Positions 24,113 to 33,379 of a stretch of DNA of 37,007 bases are shown here, piece after piece. How positions within the stretch are numbered: the first letter of the stretch is position 1; each line of letters opens with the position of its first letter. The notes beneath the pieces are model-generated. The model saw only the letters and a list, made by a program, of their open reading frames with translations. It was not told the DNA's origin and made no database searches. The translations under genes and the position numbers were made by a program. This DNA is from an uncultured Bacilli bacterium (GTDB taxonomy: Bacteria > Bacillota_I > Bacilli_A > RF39 > UBA660). The stretch spans positions 1-37,007 of the forward strand of contig CANQON010000015.1 in the NCBI GenBank assembly GCA_947625505.1, read 5' to 3'.

Positions 24113-24865
24113 ATGGCTAGTAGAATGGAACGTTATTATAAAAGCGAAGAGCGTAGTAAAAAAAATGAACACCTTTATCAACAAATTAGTGAATTAGGCA
24201 ATTATACCAATATTGAAGGCGTAGCAGATATATCAAATAGTAATGAAATAAATATAACACAAGTTAAAGAAATGTTAAAAAGTCGAGAGGAGTTTCAAAA
24301 AACTAGAAACTACGATGACTTACTTAAACCAAAAGAAGAATCTCCAACAATAACAGAAGAAGAAAAAGAAGAAAAAAATTATGATATTAGAGATATTTTA
24401 AATAAAGCTAAAATTGATCATAGTGACAATGATATAAAATATCGTAATATAAAGAATAGTCAATATGAAATACTAAAAAATATAAAAATTGATAATGATG
24501 ATGATCAAGCAATTCTAAATGCTGTTTCACAGACTAAAACAAATAGTGATGATTTAGGAATGTTTGATAACTTAAAGTCTGATACAATGGTAGGAGATGC
24601 TTCCTCAATCAAGAAAATATTAGATGAAGCTAAGCAAGTTGAAGAAGCACCTAAAGTAGAAGAGGTAACAACTAATCATTTAGCTAATATAGATAATACT
24701 TTTTATACTTCAAGTTTTAGCTTTTCTGATAAGGATTTTGAAGATTTAAAGAAACTTGATAGTAATATTTCACGAAATAATAAACTAATGAAAGTACTAA
24801 TAATTATCTTCAGTGTGTTAGTAGCAGTTGTGATCTTATTTATTATTGCAAAATTTGTTTTTTAA
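24113..24865 (+). CDS. Tail-anchored acidic protein of unknown function
   Basis: The 250-residue protein has a long, highly charged, probably partly disordered cytoplasmic region and one C-terminal membrane helix (KVLIIIFSVLVAVVILFIIAKFVF), so it is likely tail-anchored. A helical stretch near residues 1-30 and repeated RDILNKAKI / KKILDEAKQ segments stand out. I do not recognise the family. The promoter has TGGTAATAT-like sequence before GGGTGAT and the ATG. The end overlaps the convergent gerAB gene by 23 bases. Confidence 0.7.
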   Translation: MASRMERYYKSEERSKKNEHLYQQISELGNYTNIEGVADISNSNEINITQVKEMLKSREEFQKTRNYDDLLKPKEESPTITEEEKEEKNYDIRDILNKAKIDHSDNDIKYRNIKNSQYEILKNIKIDNDDDQAILNAVSQTKTNSDDLGMFDNLKSDTMVGDASSIKKILDEAKQVEEAPKVEEVTTNHLANIDNTFYTSSFSFSDKDFEDLKKLDSNISRNNKLMKVLIIIFSVLVAVVILFIIAKFVF

Positions 24866-25889
24866 GAAGCCTATGGCTTCTTATTTTTATTTTTATAAAC
24901 ATTATAATAGGTATGATAAAAAAGGGTATAGGAATAAAATATGGAATAACATATGTGACTAATATGTTCGCAATAGTATTATTAGAAAATAAAAAAGTAT
25001 TTAAAACTATCAATAATATTGGAATAATATATTTATTTTTAAGTTTAAAAGAATCATTACAATATTTTAAACCAATACTTGTAAATATAAAGATATCTAA
25101 TATCCATTGTGTAGATAAAACATTTTCTAAACGAACAGTCAAAGACTTTTCAAAAGCAAACTTAAGAATATGAAATTCTGGATATTGATAAATAGTTAAT
25201 AAATTAATACCTAATACACCAATTAAAAAGAACATAACTATAAATAAAGATATAAAAGAACTAACATATCCTATTATTAAACTATGCTTTATATTTTTAT
25301 TTGGGAAAATAAGAAGTATAAAGATTGGCAAAACGTTATAACTTATGTAAGCTAAAGCTCCATTAAGAGGATTGTATTCACTAATGGGTCCAATGTTTTC
25401 TATATTAAAGCTACCTGTTAGTCCAATTGCACTAGCTCCAAAAAGAATAAGAGCAATAAAAAATAATATTAATGATACACGAGCAATAACTTTGTTATCC
25501 TGACAAGTCAAGTAGATAATAGGAATTATCATTGTAAGACTAATAACATATACAGGTGTTTTGCTAAGAAATTGACTAACAACTAAATTAGTTAAATTCC
25601 AAAAACTCAATAAAGTTATACTAAATACACTTATAGCCAACAATAATTTAATTATTAAGGATGTATGCTTAAAAAGATCATCTATTTTATGGATAATATT
25701 GTAATCAGGTTTATATTTAGCTATCATATAAAAAATATATAAGGGAATGATCCCTAAAATAAAAGCTATAAGAATACTAATCCAAGCATTTTGTTTGCTT
25801 AAAGTAACTAAAGCTACAGAAGAAATGCCTACAAAAGAACTACGATAAATAAAATATGCAGCAGCGCTATATCCTAGATTCTTTTTCAT
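24843..25889 (-). CDS. gerAB: Spore germinant receptor subunit B (permease-like)
   Basis: A 348-residue, roughly ten-helix membrane protein of the endospore-germination amino-acid permease family (GerAB/GerKB). N-terminal SAAAYFIYRSSFVGISSVALV and the helical pattern match. It is the last gene of the gerAA-gerAC-gerAB operon and its start overlaps gerAC by four bases. Such subunits bind the germinant (usually an amino acid or sugar) in the inner spore membrane. Its last residues are encoded across the terminator of the convergent gene. The symbol marks family, not the specific receptor. Confidence 0.88.
   Translation of the reverse strand: MKKNLGYSAAAYFIYRSSFVGISSVALVTLSKQNAWISILIAFILGIIPLYIFYMIAKYKPDYNIIHKIDDLFKHTSLIIKLLLAISVFSITLLSFWNLTNLVVSQFLSKTPVYVISLTMIIPIIYLTCQDNKVIARVSLILFFIALILFGASAIGLTGSFNIENIGPISEYNPLNGALAYISYNVLPIFILLIFPNKNIKHSLIIGYVSSFISLFIVMFFLIGVLGINLLTIYQYPEFHILKFAFEKSLTVRLENVLSTQWILDIFIFTSIGLKYCNDSFKLKNKYIIPILLIVLNTFLFSNNTIANILVTYVIPYFIPIPFFIIPIIMFIKIKIRSHRLLKKQILQ
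24864..24887 (+). terminator. Terminator of the tail-anchored protein gene, inside gerAB
   Basis: AAGAAGCC (24864-24871), loop TAT, GGCTTCTT (24875-24882), then ATTTTT. On the other strand the same bases code for the C terminus of the GerAB protein. Confidence 0.7.
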
Positions 25890-27037
25890 TTAGTTAATTC
25901 TCCTATGGTTTGCTCTAGTGAACCTTTATTTTTAAGATTAAATTTAACATTTGTTTTAATAGTTAGATTAGTAAAATGTTGATCCCAATCATCAATACTA
26001 TTGTAATACTTTGGATATTTGCGATAAGTTAAATAACCAAAGCCAAATACATCACTTTTTATACTCTTTGCCTTATCAATAGCTTTATTTATATATATTT
26101 TTATTTTATCTTCAACTTTTTCTTGATACTTTTTGATAGTATTATTATCTTCCAAATCAATTGTGCAACCTACTTCATTAAACATTCCTTCAGCTTGAAT
26201 ATTTAAAGTAATACTATCTTTTTCTATATCTTTTTTTATTTCATAGTTATTGGATGAAATAACTACATTATCATTTCCACATGGAATAGTCACATAAAAA
26301 GTATTAACATCTCCTAAAATCATATTTATACCTATACTTTCTTCCATAGTAGCCCAATCTATTAATTTATCGCCTTTAAATAATCCTAATGTATCAAGTT
26401 TAGTATAAGCACCAATAATAGAATTTTGCTGTTCTTCTTCATTTGTTCCTTTATCGGTAGAACCAATTATAATTAAACTATTAGTTACGGGATTATTACC
26501 TTTCTCTAAAATTTTAGAAACAAAACTATTAAAACTAGCATCTGTTATCCTCCCTTGTAATTGCTCTGTCATTTTAATATTATATGTAATATTTTGCGAT
26601 GGATAATCAGCTAATGGTGTAAGAATGGAAAGACAATCTTTAGCTTTACTATCCTTAGCTATTATTAAATAAAAATTTTGATGTGACTGAGGTTCTCTAA
26701 GTAAAAAGTCTAATACAGGGGTAACTCCTTTTCTAGCAATATCTTCGGAAATAACTATAACTGATAAATGACTTATATATAGCTCTTTAGGAGTTGCCAA
26801 ACTGACACTTTTAATAGCCTCATATATTGATTCTCCTTTCCCAGAAGAAACAGTCACCTTAGCTTTACTATTTCCATCTTCACTTTTATCACCATTAGCA
26901 ATTAAAAGTGATACCTCATATTCATCTTTATTTAAGTCTATAGCCATACCTGTAACAATTGCATAATCGTTTAATTCTTGATAATTCCAACATCCCGTTA
27001 ATATTATTAAAGTAAAAAAAATTAATAACTTTTTCAT
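25886..27037 (-). CDS. gerAC: Spore germinant receptor subunit C (lipoprotein)
   Basis: A 383-residue Ger(x)C lipoprotein. The signal has lipobox LTGC with Cys16, followed by the family-typical WNYQELNDYAIVTGMAIDL. Middle segments LYISHLSVIVISEDIARKGV and VLDFLLREPQ are also typical, and the C terminus has KAKSIKSDVFGFG. It sits on the outer side of the inner spore membrane as part of the receptor. It is coupled to gerAA by one-base stop/start overlap and to gerAB by four bases. Confidence 0.9.
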   Translation of the reverse strand: MKKLLIFFTLIILTGCWNYQELNDYAIVTGMAIDLNKDEYEVSLLIANGDKSEDGNSKAKVTVSSGKGESIYEAIKSVSLATPKELYISHLSVIVISEDIARKGVTPVLDFLLREPQSHQNFYLIIAKDSKAKDCLSILTPLADYPSQNITYNIKMTEQLQGRITDASFNSFVSKILEKGNNPVTNSLIIIGSTDKGTNEEEQQNSIIGAYTKLDTLGLFKGDKLIDWATMEESIGINMILGDVNTFYVTIPCGNDNVVISSNNYEIKKDIEKDSITLNIQAEGMFNEVGCTIDLEDNNTIKKYQEKVEDKIKIYINKAIDKAKSIKSDVFGFGYLTYRKYPKYYNSIDDWDQHFTNLTIKTNVKFNLKNKGSLEQTIGELTK

Positions 27038-28446
27038 TATCCACCAACTTTCTTAGTATTATTTGTTAAGTAACTCGGCCTTTTCTTTCTTTTATTGGCG
27101 GGTTTTAAAATAAAACTATCACTTAGGATATATTTTTTTAAAGGACTAAAAGGAATTAAATATGGAGTATCTAATGATTCAATACTTGATAATCTAATAA
27201 TTAATATTAATCCTGTAGCAACAATTCCAATAATACCTGTAAAAATAGTTGAAAAAATAAAAATCATTCGCCATAATCTAATTGCATTAATCATATCAAT
27301 ATCACTAAATACTAATTCACATATAGAAGTAATAGCAACAACTATAATTACAATAGGGGATACAAGTCCGGCTGCTACTGAAGCTTCTCCAAGTACAAGT
27401 GCTCCTACAATACTCATAGCAGCTCCTGATGCACTTGGCGACCTAATATCAGCTTCTCTTAGTATCTCAAATAATATTACATATATCAGCACTTCAACAA
27501 AAGTAGGAAATGGTACCTGACTCCTTTGTGCTGCTAAAGATATAAGTAATTGGTCGGGGATCATTTCTTGATTAAAAGTCATAAAAGCAATATATAAAGC
27601 AGGGGTTAAAATTGTTATAAAAAAAGCCATATATCTAATAATACGGCTAAATGTTGAATTGATAGGTTTTAAGTAATAATCTTCTGATGACTTTAAAAAA
27701 TCATCCATACTAGCAGGTAATATTAATACCGTTGGACTATTTTCAACAATAATGACAATTTTACCATTTAATAAATTAATGCATGCAAGATCTGGCCTTT
27801 CAGTACTAATCATTTTGGGAAAAGAAGACCTTTGACTATGTTCTAGATAATCTCTGATATATCCACTGTCAATAATTCCATCTATGTCAACTTTCTTGAT
27901 AATTTTTTTTATTTTATTTACTTTTGTTTCGTCAGCTATATCTTTTATATATAAAAGTTCAACTTTCGTTTTACTTCTTCTACCTAATATTGATTCTTCA
28001 ATCCATAAATTATAATCTTTAATTCTTTTTCTAATTAAGCCTATATTACTAGAAATATTTTCTGTAAAACTATCTTTAGGCCCTCTTATAATAGGCTCAG
28101 AAGATGACTCAGTGATGCTTCTATTTAAGTTTGCTTTGCACTCTATAGCGATATATTGTTTTGAATTATTAATAAATAAGCAAACATACCCTGAAGCTAA
28201 ATAGTAATAGCTTTCATTTATATCTTTAACTAATACTATATGTGAATTATAAATATTATTTTGTAGTTGATTTATTAAGTTATCCAATGAGGATATTGGA
28301 ACAATACTTTTATTTAAAAAATTACTTATTTTATCGTCATTAGCAACACTTTCTAAGTATATATAGGTAACATTATGTATATTACGTTCTACAATATCTG
28401 TGCTGTTTCCTAATTTGTTTTTTATTTGACTCACTATTTCAAGCAT
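27037..28446 (-). CDS. gerAA: Spore germinant receptor subunit A
   Basis: A 469-residue GerAA-family protein, typical in length. The N-terminal soluble half contains RRSKTKVELLYIKDIADETKV and HSQRSSFPKMISTERPD. The membrane half has PFPTFVEVLIYVILFEILREADIRSP and the hallmark VGALVLGEASVAAGLVSP. GerA receptors trigger germination upon nutrient binding and are channels or regulators of the spore membrane. The start at 28446 has GGTGAT upstream. The order A-C-B differs from A-B-C in Bacillus gerA and resembles arrangements seen in some clostridia. Confidence 0.92.
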   Translation of the reverse strand: MLEIVSQIKNKLGNSTDIVERNIHNVTYIYLESVANDDKISNFLNKSIVPISSLDNLINQLQNNIYNSHIVLVKDINESYYYLASGYVCLFINNSKQYIAIECKANLNRSITESSSEPIIRGPKDSFTENISSNIGLIRKRIKDYNLWIEESILGRRSKTKVELLYIKDIADETKVNKIKKIIKKVDIDGIIDSGYIRDYLEHSQRSSFPKMISTERPDLACINLLNGKIVIIVENSPTVLILPASMDDFLKSSEDYYLKPINSTFSRIIRYMAFFITILTPALYIAFMTFNQEMIPDQLLISLAAQRSQVPFPTFVEVLIYVILFEILREADIRSPSASGAAMSIVGALVLGEASVAAGLVSPIVIIVVAITSICELVFSDIDMINAIRLWRMIFIFSTIFTGIIGIVATGLILIIRLSSIESLDTPYLIPFSPLKKYILSDSFILKPANKRKKRPSYLTNNTKKVGG

Positions 28447-28534
28447 AATATCACCATTAATATTATTTTCTTATTTAGACAAAACTATGTATATTTTTTA
28501 ATTATTAAATGTTATTATTAATTTAGGTGATAGA

Positions 28535-29881
28535 ATGAATCCATGTGCATTTTTTGAAGAAATATTAAAGATTCCTAGAGAATCTGGGAACGAACAACAA
28601 ATTGCTGATTATTTATGTAGCTTTGCTAAAGAAAATAATTTAGAATATTATCGAGATGATGCTAATAATGTCATAATTAAAAGAAAAAGTAATTGTAACG
28701 CAAAAGAAACAATTATATTGCAAGATCATACTGATATGGTGTGTACAAGTGATAGTAATTATGATTTTAAAAATAATGGAATACCTTGGTATATAGAAGA
28801 TGGTTATTATAAAGCTAAAGGTACTACTTTAGGTGCAGATAATGGAATTGGATGTTCTCTTATATTAGCCATTTTAGCAAATAAGGAAATAAAAATACCT
28901 AATATTGAAGCTATATTTACTGTTCAGGAAGAAACAACAATGTTGGGCGCAAAAAAACTAGATTATTCCAAAGTAACTGGTAATAAACTAATTAGTATTG
29001 ATGGTACTTCTGAAGGAATAATAGACGTTTCTTGTGCAGGTATGGCAAGCATTAATATAAGTAAAAAATATGTCTATGAAAAATGTGATAAAAAAGCCTA
29101 TACTTTAAGGATAAATGGTCTTAAAGGAGGGCATTCTGGTACAGACATTGATAAAAATAGGGGAAATGCTATTAAAATAATAAGCGAAATCTTACATAAC
29201 TTTCCTGATATACAACTAATAATGATTAAAGGAGGTAGCAAAGAAAATGTTATTCCTAGCAACTGTGAATGCATTTTCATGACTAATAGTCAGGTTATAA
29301 TAAGTGATGAATATAAAATAAGATATCCTTCTATTAATATTGAATTAATTACTAACAATGAATATCATCAAGCTATATCTGTAGCTGATACTAATATTAT
29401 TTTGAACTTTTTATGTAACTTGCCTATAGAAGTATTAACTTATAATGATAATAATACACCTAAAACATCTATTAATTTAGGCGTAATAAATACATTGGAA
29501 GACTCTATAAGTATTGATGTAAGTATTCGTAGCTCTGATAAAGAGGAAGAAACACATTATATTAAGTTAGTTTCTAATCTAGCAAATAATTTAGAATTTA
29601 AATTAATTGATTGCAAGCCTTTCTTTGGTTTCATCAAAAATTCCTTATTACGTGATAAATTAGTTGATAACTACGAGAAATTGTATAACAAAAATATTAC
29701 GTTAGAACATATTCATGCAGGATTAGAAGGGGGAATTTTTAAGGAACATATAAAAGATTTAGATATATGTGTTATTTCTCCCAATTTATATGATATTCAT
29801 AGCACAAAGGAAAGAGTTGAAATTGCTTCGGTAAATAGAGTTTATAAGTGGTTAATTGCTACTTTAGAAGATCTTACGTAA
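28535..29881 (+). CDS. PepD-like aminoacyl-histidine dipeptidase (M20)
   Basis: A 448-residue zinc dipeptidase of the M20C group. Zinc-site motifs are visible: DHTDMV (His and Asp), GTTLGADNGIG (bridging Asp), TVQEETTMLG (the Glu pair), and the late HSTKERVEI. The HAGLEGGIF stretch is the usual dimer/substrate region, and GLKGGHSGTDI marks the lid domain. PepD cleaves Xaa-His and other dipeptides in the cytoplasm. AGGTGAT upstream of ATG 28535 supports the start. It is divergent from the ger operon and convergent with fhs. Confidence 0.88.
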   Translation: MNPCAFFEEILKIPRESGNEQQIADYLCSFAKENNLEYYRDDANNVIIKRKSNCNAKETIILQDHTDMVCTSDSNYDFKNNGIPWYIEDGYYKAKGTTLGADNGIGCSLILAILANKEIKIPNIEAIFTVQEETTMLGAKKLDYSKVTGNKLISIDGTSEGIIDVSCAGMASINISKKYVYEKCDKKAYTLRINGLKGGHSGTDIDKNRGNAIKIISEILHNFPDIQLIMIKGGSKENVIPSNCECIFMTNSQVIISDEYKIRYPSINIELITNNEYHQAISVADTNIILNFLCNLPIEVLTYNDNNTPKTSINLGVINTLEDSISIDVSIRSSDKEEETHYIKLVSNLANNLEFKLIDCKPFFGFIKNSLLRDKLVDNYEKLYNKNITLEHIHAGLEGGIFKEHIKDLDICVISPNLYDIHSTKERVEIASVNRVYKWLIATLEDLT

Positions 29882-29916
29882 AAAGATAGATTTAAATTGT
29901 AAATCCATCTTTTTAT
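29882..29916. terminator. Bidirectional terminator between the dipeptidase and fhs
   Basis: AAAGATAGATTT (29882-29893) pairs with AAATCCATCTTT (29901-29912) with a single A/C mismatch, flanked by A-rich and T-rich runs. Confidence 0.65.
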
Positions 29917-31562
29917 TAAAATAATCCTGTTATTTTACCATTAGTATCTATATCCATATTCATATAAGCAGGACTTTTTGATAATCCTGGCATTGTCATT
30001 ATATTTCCCATTAGCACAACTATAAATCCAGCTCCAGAACAAAGTCGAATTTCTTTTACAGTTACTTCATGCCCTTTAGGGTATCCTAACTTATTAGCAT
30101 CATCTGTAATTGAGTATTGTGTTTTAGCGATACATACTGGCATTTTTCCATATCCGAGTTTCTCTAATCTTTCAAGTTCATTTAGTGTATCATCTAAAAA
30201 GTTAACCTTATCAGCATGATATATTTCTTTGCTAATTATTTCGATTTTCTCTTTTAATGATTTATCTAAGTCATATAGGAATTTAAAATCAATTGGATTG
30301 TCACATATTTTTACTATTTTTTCTGCCAGGTCTACAGCACCTTTTCCCCCTTGCGTATGTGCCTTAGATATAGCAAATTGACAATCAAGTCCTCTCACAT
30401 ATTTTTGAACATAATTAATTTCCTCGTCGGTATCACTAGCAAAATTATTAAGGCAAACAATTATATTTGATGTATATTTTTTCATATTTTCAACATGAAC
30501 CTTTAAGTTGCATATACCATCCTCTAAATATTTAAGATTTTCTGAAGTTAATTCTTCTTTTGGACATCCTCCATTATATTTTAAACTTCGAATAGTGGCA
30601 TTTATAACTATACAGCTAGGTTTAAGATTTCCTAGACGACATTTTATATCTAAAAACTTTTCAGCACCTAAATCAGAACCAAATCCTGCTTCAGTAACAA
30701 CGTAATCACTAAGTGATAAAGCTAATTTTGTAGCTATTAGTGAATTACATCCATGAGCAATATTAGCAAATGGTCCTCCATGAATAATAGCGGGATTTCC
30801 TTCTAATGTTTGAACTAGATTAGGTTTAATAGCATCTTTAAGTAAAAGAGCTAAAGCTCCCTCAATATGTAATTCTTTAGCATAAATAGGTTTATCATCA
30901 TTACTATAACCAATGAAGATGTTGCCTAGTCGCTTTTTTAAATCATCTAAATCAGTTGCTAAACATAGGATAGCCATTATTTCAGATGCTACCGAAATAT
31001 TAAATCCGTCTTGACGACTTATTTCATTTTTACCATTTCCTACAATAACCTTACGAAGTGCTCTGTCATTAATATCCATGCATCTTTTAAATGATATTTT
31101 ATTTGGATTAATATTTAATTCATTACCTTGAAACAAATGATTATCAATAGCTGCACATAATAGGTTATTAGCAGCAGTAATTGCGTGGATATCACCAGTA
31201 AAATGTAAATTTATATCTTCCATAGGAACAACTTGTGCATATCCTCCACCAGTAGCGCCTCCTTTAATACCAAATACAGGCCCTAAAGATGGTTCACGAA
31301 GCGCAACTACACTTTGGTATCCTAATTTATTTAATGCATCATTTATACCTATACTCATAGTAGTCTTTCCTTCTCCATATGGAGTAGGGTTAATTGATGT
31401 CACTAAAATTAGTTTTCCACTTTTTTGACCTTCAATTCTACCAATTTTTGCTTTGTATTTTCCGTAAAATTCTAAATCGTTTTTCTTAATATTTAATTTT
31501 TTGGCAATATTTTCTATTGGCTTTAGTTTTATACTATTAGCAATTTCAATATCAGTTTTCAT
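29916..31562 (-). CDS. fhs: Formate-tetrahydrofolate ligase
   Basis: A 548-residue enzyme that makes 10-formyl-tetrahydrofolate from formate, THF and ATP. Visible are TPYGEGKTT (ATP loop), EPSLGPVFGIKGGATGGGYAQVVPMEDINLHFTGDIHAI (two family signature blocks in succession), EAGFGSDLGAEKFLDIKCR and the C-terminal GAGFIVVLMGNIMTMPGL. Length is typical. Start context is AGGTGATTAG then ATG. Its promoter on the minus strand is an exact extended -10. Confidence 0.96.
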   Translation of the reverse strand: MKTDIEIANSIKLKPIENIAKKLNIKKNDLEFYGKYKAKIGRIEGQKSGKLILVTSINPTPYGEGKTTMSIGINDALNKLGYQSVVALREPSLGPVFGIKGGATGGGYAQVVPMEDINLHFTGDIHAITAANNLLCAAIDNHLFQGNELNINPNKISFKRCMDINDRALRKVIVGNGKNEISRQDGFNISVASEIMAILCLATDLDDLKKRLGNIFIGYSNDDKPIYAKELHIEGALALLLKDAIKPNLVQTLEGNPAIIHGGPFANIAHGCNSLIATKLALSLSDYVVTEAGFGSDLGAEKFLDIKCRLGNLKPSCIVINATIRSLKYNGGCPKEELTSENLKYLEDGICNLKVHVENMKKYTSNIIVCLNNFASDTDEEINYVQKYVRGLDCQFAISKAHTQGGKGAVDLAEKIVKICDNPIDFKFLYDLDKSLKEKIEIISKEIYHADKVNFLDDTLNELERLEKLGYGKMPVCIAKTQYSITDDANKLGYPKGHEVTVKEIRLCSGAGFIVVLMGNIMTMPGLSKSPAYMNMDIDTNGKITGLF

Positions 31563-31580
31563 CTAATCACCTCTGTCTCT

Positions 31581-31589
31581 ATTATATCA
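31581..31589 (-). promoter_or_regulatory. Extended -10 promoter of fhs
   Basis: Read on the minus strand, TGATATAAT (31589-31581), 19 bases before the ATG at 31562. The resulting leader is about 12 bases, too short for a folate riboswitch. Confidence 0.65.
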
Positions 31590-31600
31590 TATAAAAAAAA

Positions 31601-31644
31601 CTATTTTGCTATCCTTTTTTCAATGATATTAATATGCAAAATAG
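31601..31644. repeat. Inverted repeat between fhs and ecfA
   Basis: CTATTTTGC (31601-31609) and GCAAAATAG (31636-31644) are perfect nine-base inverted arms 26 bases apart, upstream of both divergent promoters. It could be a looped regulator site or the remnant of a terminator. No protein can be named. Confidence 0.45.
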
Positions 31645-31681
31645 ATATTTTATATATATTGTTTAAATTTCCTTTCCTTTA

Positions 31682-31710
31682 CTTTAATTGACATATATAC
31701 TATAATAATG
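31682..31710 (+). promoter_or_regulatory. Promoter of the ecfA-truA operon
   Basis: TTTACT followed by a spacer of about 17 bases and TATAAT, about 30 bases before the Shine-Dalgarno GAGGAG and the GTG start at 31741. A TTGACA lies too close to the -10 to be used with it. Confidence 0.5.
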
Positions 31711-31740
31711 ATTAGTTATTAGTAAAAAGAGGAGATTTCT

Positions 31741-32547
31741 GTGAGCAAGATTATTGAAATTAAAAATATGAGTTTTAATTATAATAGCAAGGTCGTTTAT
31801 CATGATTTTTCTTTAGAGATAGAATCGGGAACATTTACGACAATTATTGGGGAAAATGGAAGCGGTAAAAGTACATTAGCTAAAATTATATATGGTATAT
31901 TAAACTCTAAATCATATGTTAAAGTTGATAATATGTTCATTAATCCTAAAAATATTAAACAAATAAGAAAAGAAATAGGATACGTTCCTGAAAATCCATC
32001 AAATTTATTTACGCTTAACACTGTACATGATGATATGCAACTATTATTAAAATCTTATGGGTATTCTAAAAATGATGCTGATAACAAGATTTTGGAAGTT
32101 TCTAAAATATTAGGTATAGAAAAGCTTTTAAATATTGATTCTAGAAAATTAAGCGGTGGTGAAAAGCAACTAGTTAGTATAGCAATGGCTTTAAGTCATG
32201 ATTCTAAAATTATTTTATTAGATGAGGCTCTATCAATGCTTGACTCTATTACAAGAGAAAAAATATTTAAAATTCTAAAAGAATTAAATAAGCGTGGAAC
32301 AACGATAATAAACATTACAAATAATAGTGAAGAAATTTTGAAAGGAACACATTTGTTAGTTCTTGCTGATGCTGAAATAATATTATATACTCCTATTAAA
32401 AAGGCCTTTGAATCAATAGATATTTTTATGAAACATAATATTAAATTACCTTTTGTGATCGAGTTATCAGCAAAATTACAATATTATAAAATTATTGACA
32501 AAATATATTTGGATAGTCAAAAGTTGGTGGATGCAATATGGAAGTAA
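31741..32547 (+). CDS. ecfA1: ECF transporter ATPase EcfA1-like, with altered catalytic residues
   Basis: A 268-residue ABC ATPase that would power energy-coupling-factor vitamin uptake. Walker A is GENGSGKST, the signature is LSGGEKQL, and Walker B with its glutamate is IILLDEA, followed by LSMLD. Two conserved positions differ from the family. The Q-loop reads GYVPENP with Glu84 where Gln is usual, and the switch region reads NITNNSEE with Asn194 where His is usual. The start is GTG with GAGGAG upstream. The gene overlaps its partner by ten bases. Transport partner genes (ecfT, S component) are not adjacent. Confidence 0.82.
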   Translation: MSKIIEIKNMSFNYNSKVVYHDFSLEIESGTFTTIIGENGSGKSTLAKIIYGILNSKSYVKVDNMFINPKNIKQIRKEIGYVPENPSNLFTLNTVHDDMQLLLKSYGYSKNDADNKILEVSKILGIEKLLNIDSRKLSGGEKQLVSIAMALSHDSKIILLDEALSMLDSITREKIFKILKELNKRGTTIINITNNSEEILKGTHLLVLADAEIILYTPIKKAFESIDIFMKHNIKLPFVIELSAKLQYYKIIDKIYLDSQKLVDAIWK

Positions 32548-33368
32548 AATACAACGATGTACAATATATTGTAAGTAACAAAAAAATATTGGATGATATT
32601 GATTTAAGGATTAAAGTTGGTGCTATTAATGTTATCATAGGCTCCATTGGAAGTGGAAAATCTTCTTTAGTAGAAATGTTAAATGCTGTTATTTATCCTA
32701 CTAAAGGGAATGTCAAAGTAGGACAATTTAACATTTCAAGTACAGAAAAAATAAAAAATATTAATGATTTAAGGTTTAATGTTGGATATATTTCGCAATT
32801 TCCAGAGGAACAATTCTTTTGCGAAAATGTAAAAAAAGAAATTGCATTTGAAATTGATTTTTTTAACTATCGTAAGAATAATATTGATAAAAGAATAAGT
32901 GATTCTTTGAAGATGGTTGGCTTAGATGATAGTTATTTAAAACGTGATCCTTTTTCATTAAGTGGTGGCGAAGCAAGAAGAGTTGCCCTTGCTAGTGCAT
33001 TAGTAATAAATCCTGAAATTTTAGTAATTGATGAGCCAACATATGGCCTAGATAGTCAGGGCAAGACAAACTTAATTAAAATATTAAGAACAATAAAACG
33101 TAGGTATAACAAAACAATAATAATTGTAACAAATGATGTAGAATTTGCACACATATTAGCTGATTATATATTTGTTTTAGATAATGGTAAAGTTGTTTTA
33201 GAAGGAGATAAATACGACATTTTTAAAAAAGGAACTAAATTAAAAAAATACGGAATAGTAGTTCCTAAAATAATAGAATTTGAATTGTTAGCCTTAAATA
33301 AAAAGAAAAAATTAGGCTTTAGAGATGAAATGAATGACTTGATAAAAGATATATTGAGAAATATTTAA
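32538..33368 (+). CDS. ecfA2: ECF transporter ATPase EcfA2-like, switch histidine replaced
   Basis: A 276-residue ABC ATPase paired with the previous gene. Walker A is GSIGSGKSS, the Q-loop is GYISQFPEEQFF as in EcfA2, the signature is LSGGEARR, and Walker B is LVIDEPTYGLD. The switch position reads IIIVTNDVE with Asn199 in place of His, the same change as in the partner. The extended C-terminal part fits EcfA2. The usual ecfT gene should follow but truA comes 11 bases after the stop. Confidence 0.83.
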   Translation: MEVKYNDVQYIVSNKKILDDIDLRIKVGAINVIIGSIGSGKSSLVEMLNAVIYPTKGNVKVGQFNISSTEKIKNINDLRFNVGYISQFPEEQFFCENVKKEIAFEIDFFNYRKNNIDKRISDSLKMVGLDDSYLKRDPFSLSGGEARRVALASALVINPEILVIDEPTYGLDSQGKTNLIKILRTIKRRYNKTIIIVTNDVEFAHILADYIFVLDNGKVVLEGDKYDIFKKGTKLKKYGIVVPKIIEFELLALNKKKKLGFRDEMNDLIKDILRNI

Positions 33369-33379
33369 GGGGGATAAAT

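Noticed and set aside
24011-24184. N-terminal extension of the ferredoxin frame
   Set aside because: The extension has no family match, and the Shine-Dalgarno and ferredoxin length place the start at 24010.
31563-31740. Folate (THF) riboswitch between fhs and the ECF operon
   Set aside because: The predicted fhs leader is only about 12 bases, and no matching fold is visible upstream of the ECF ATPase gene.
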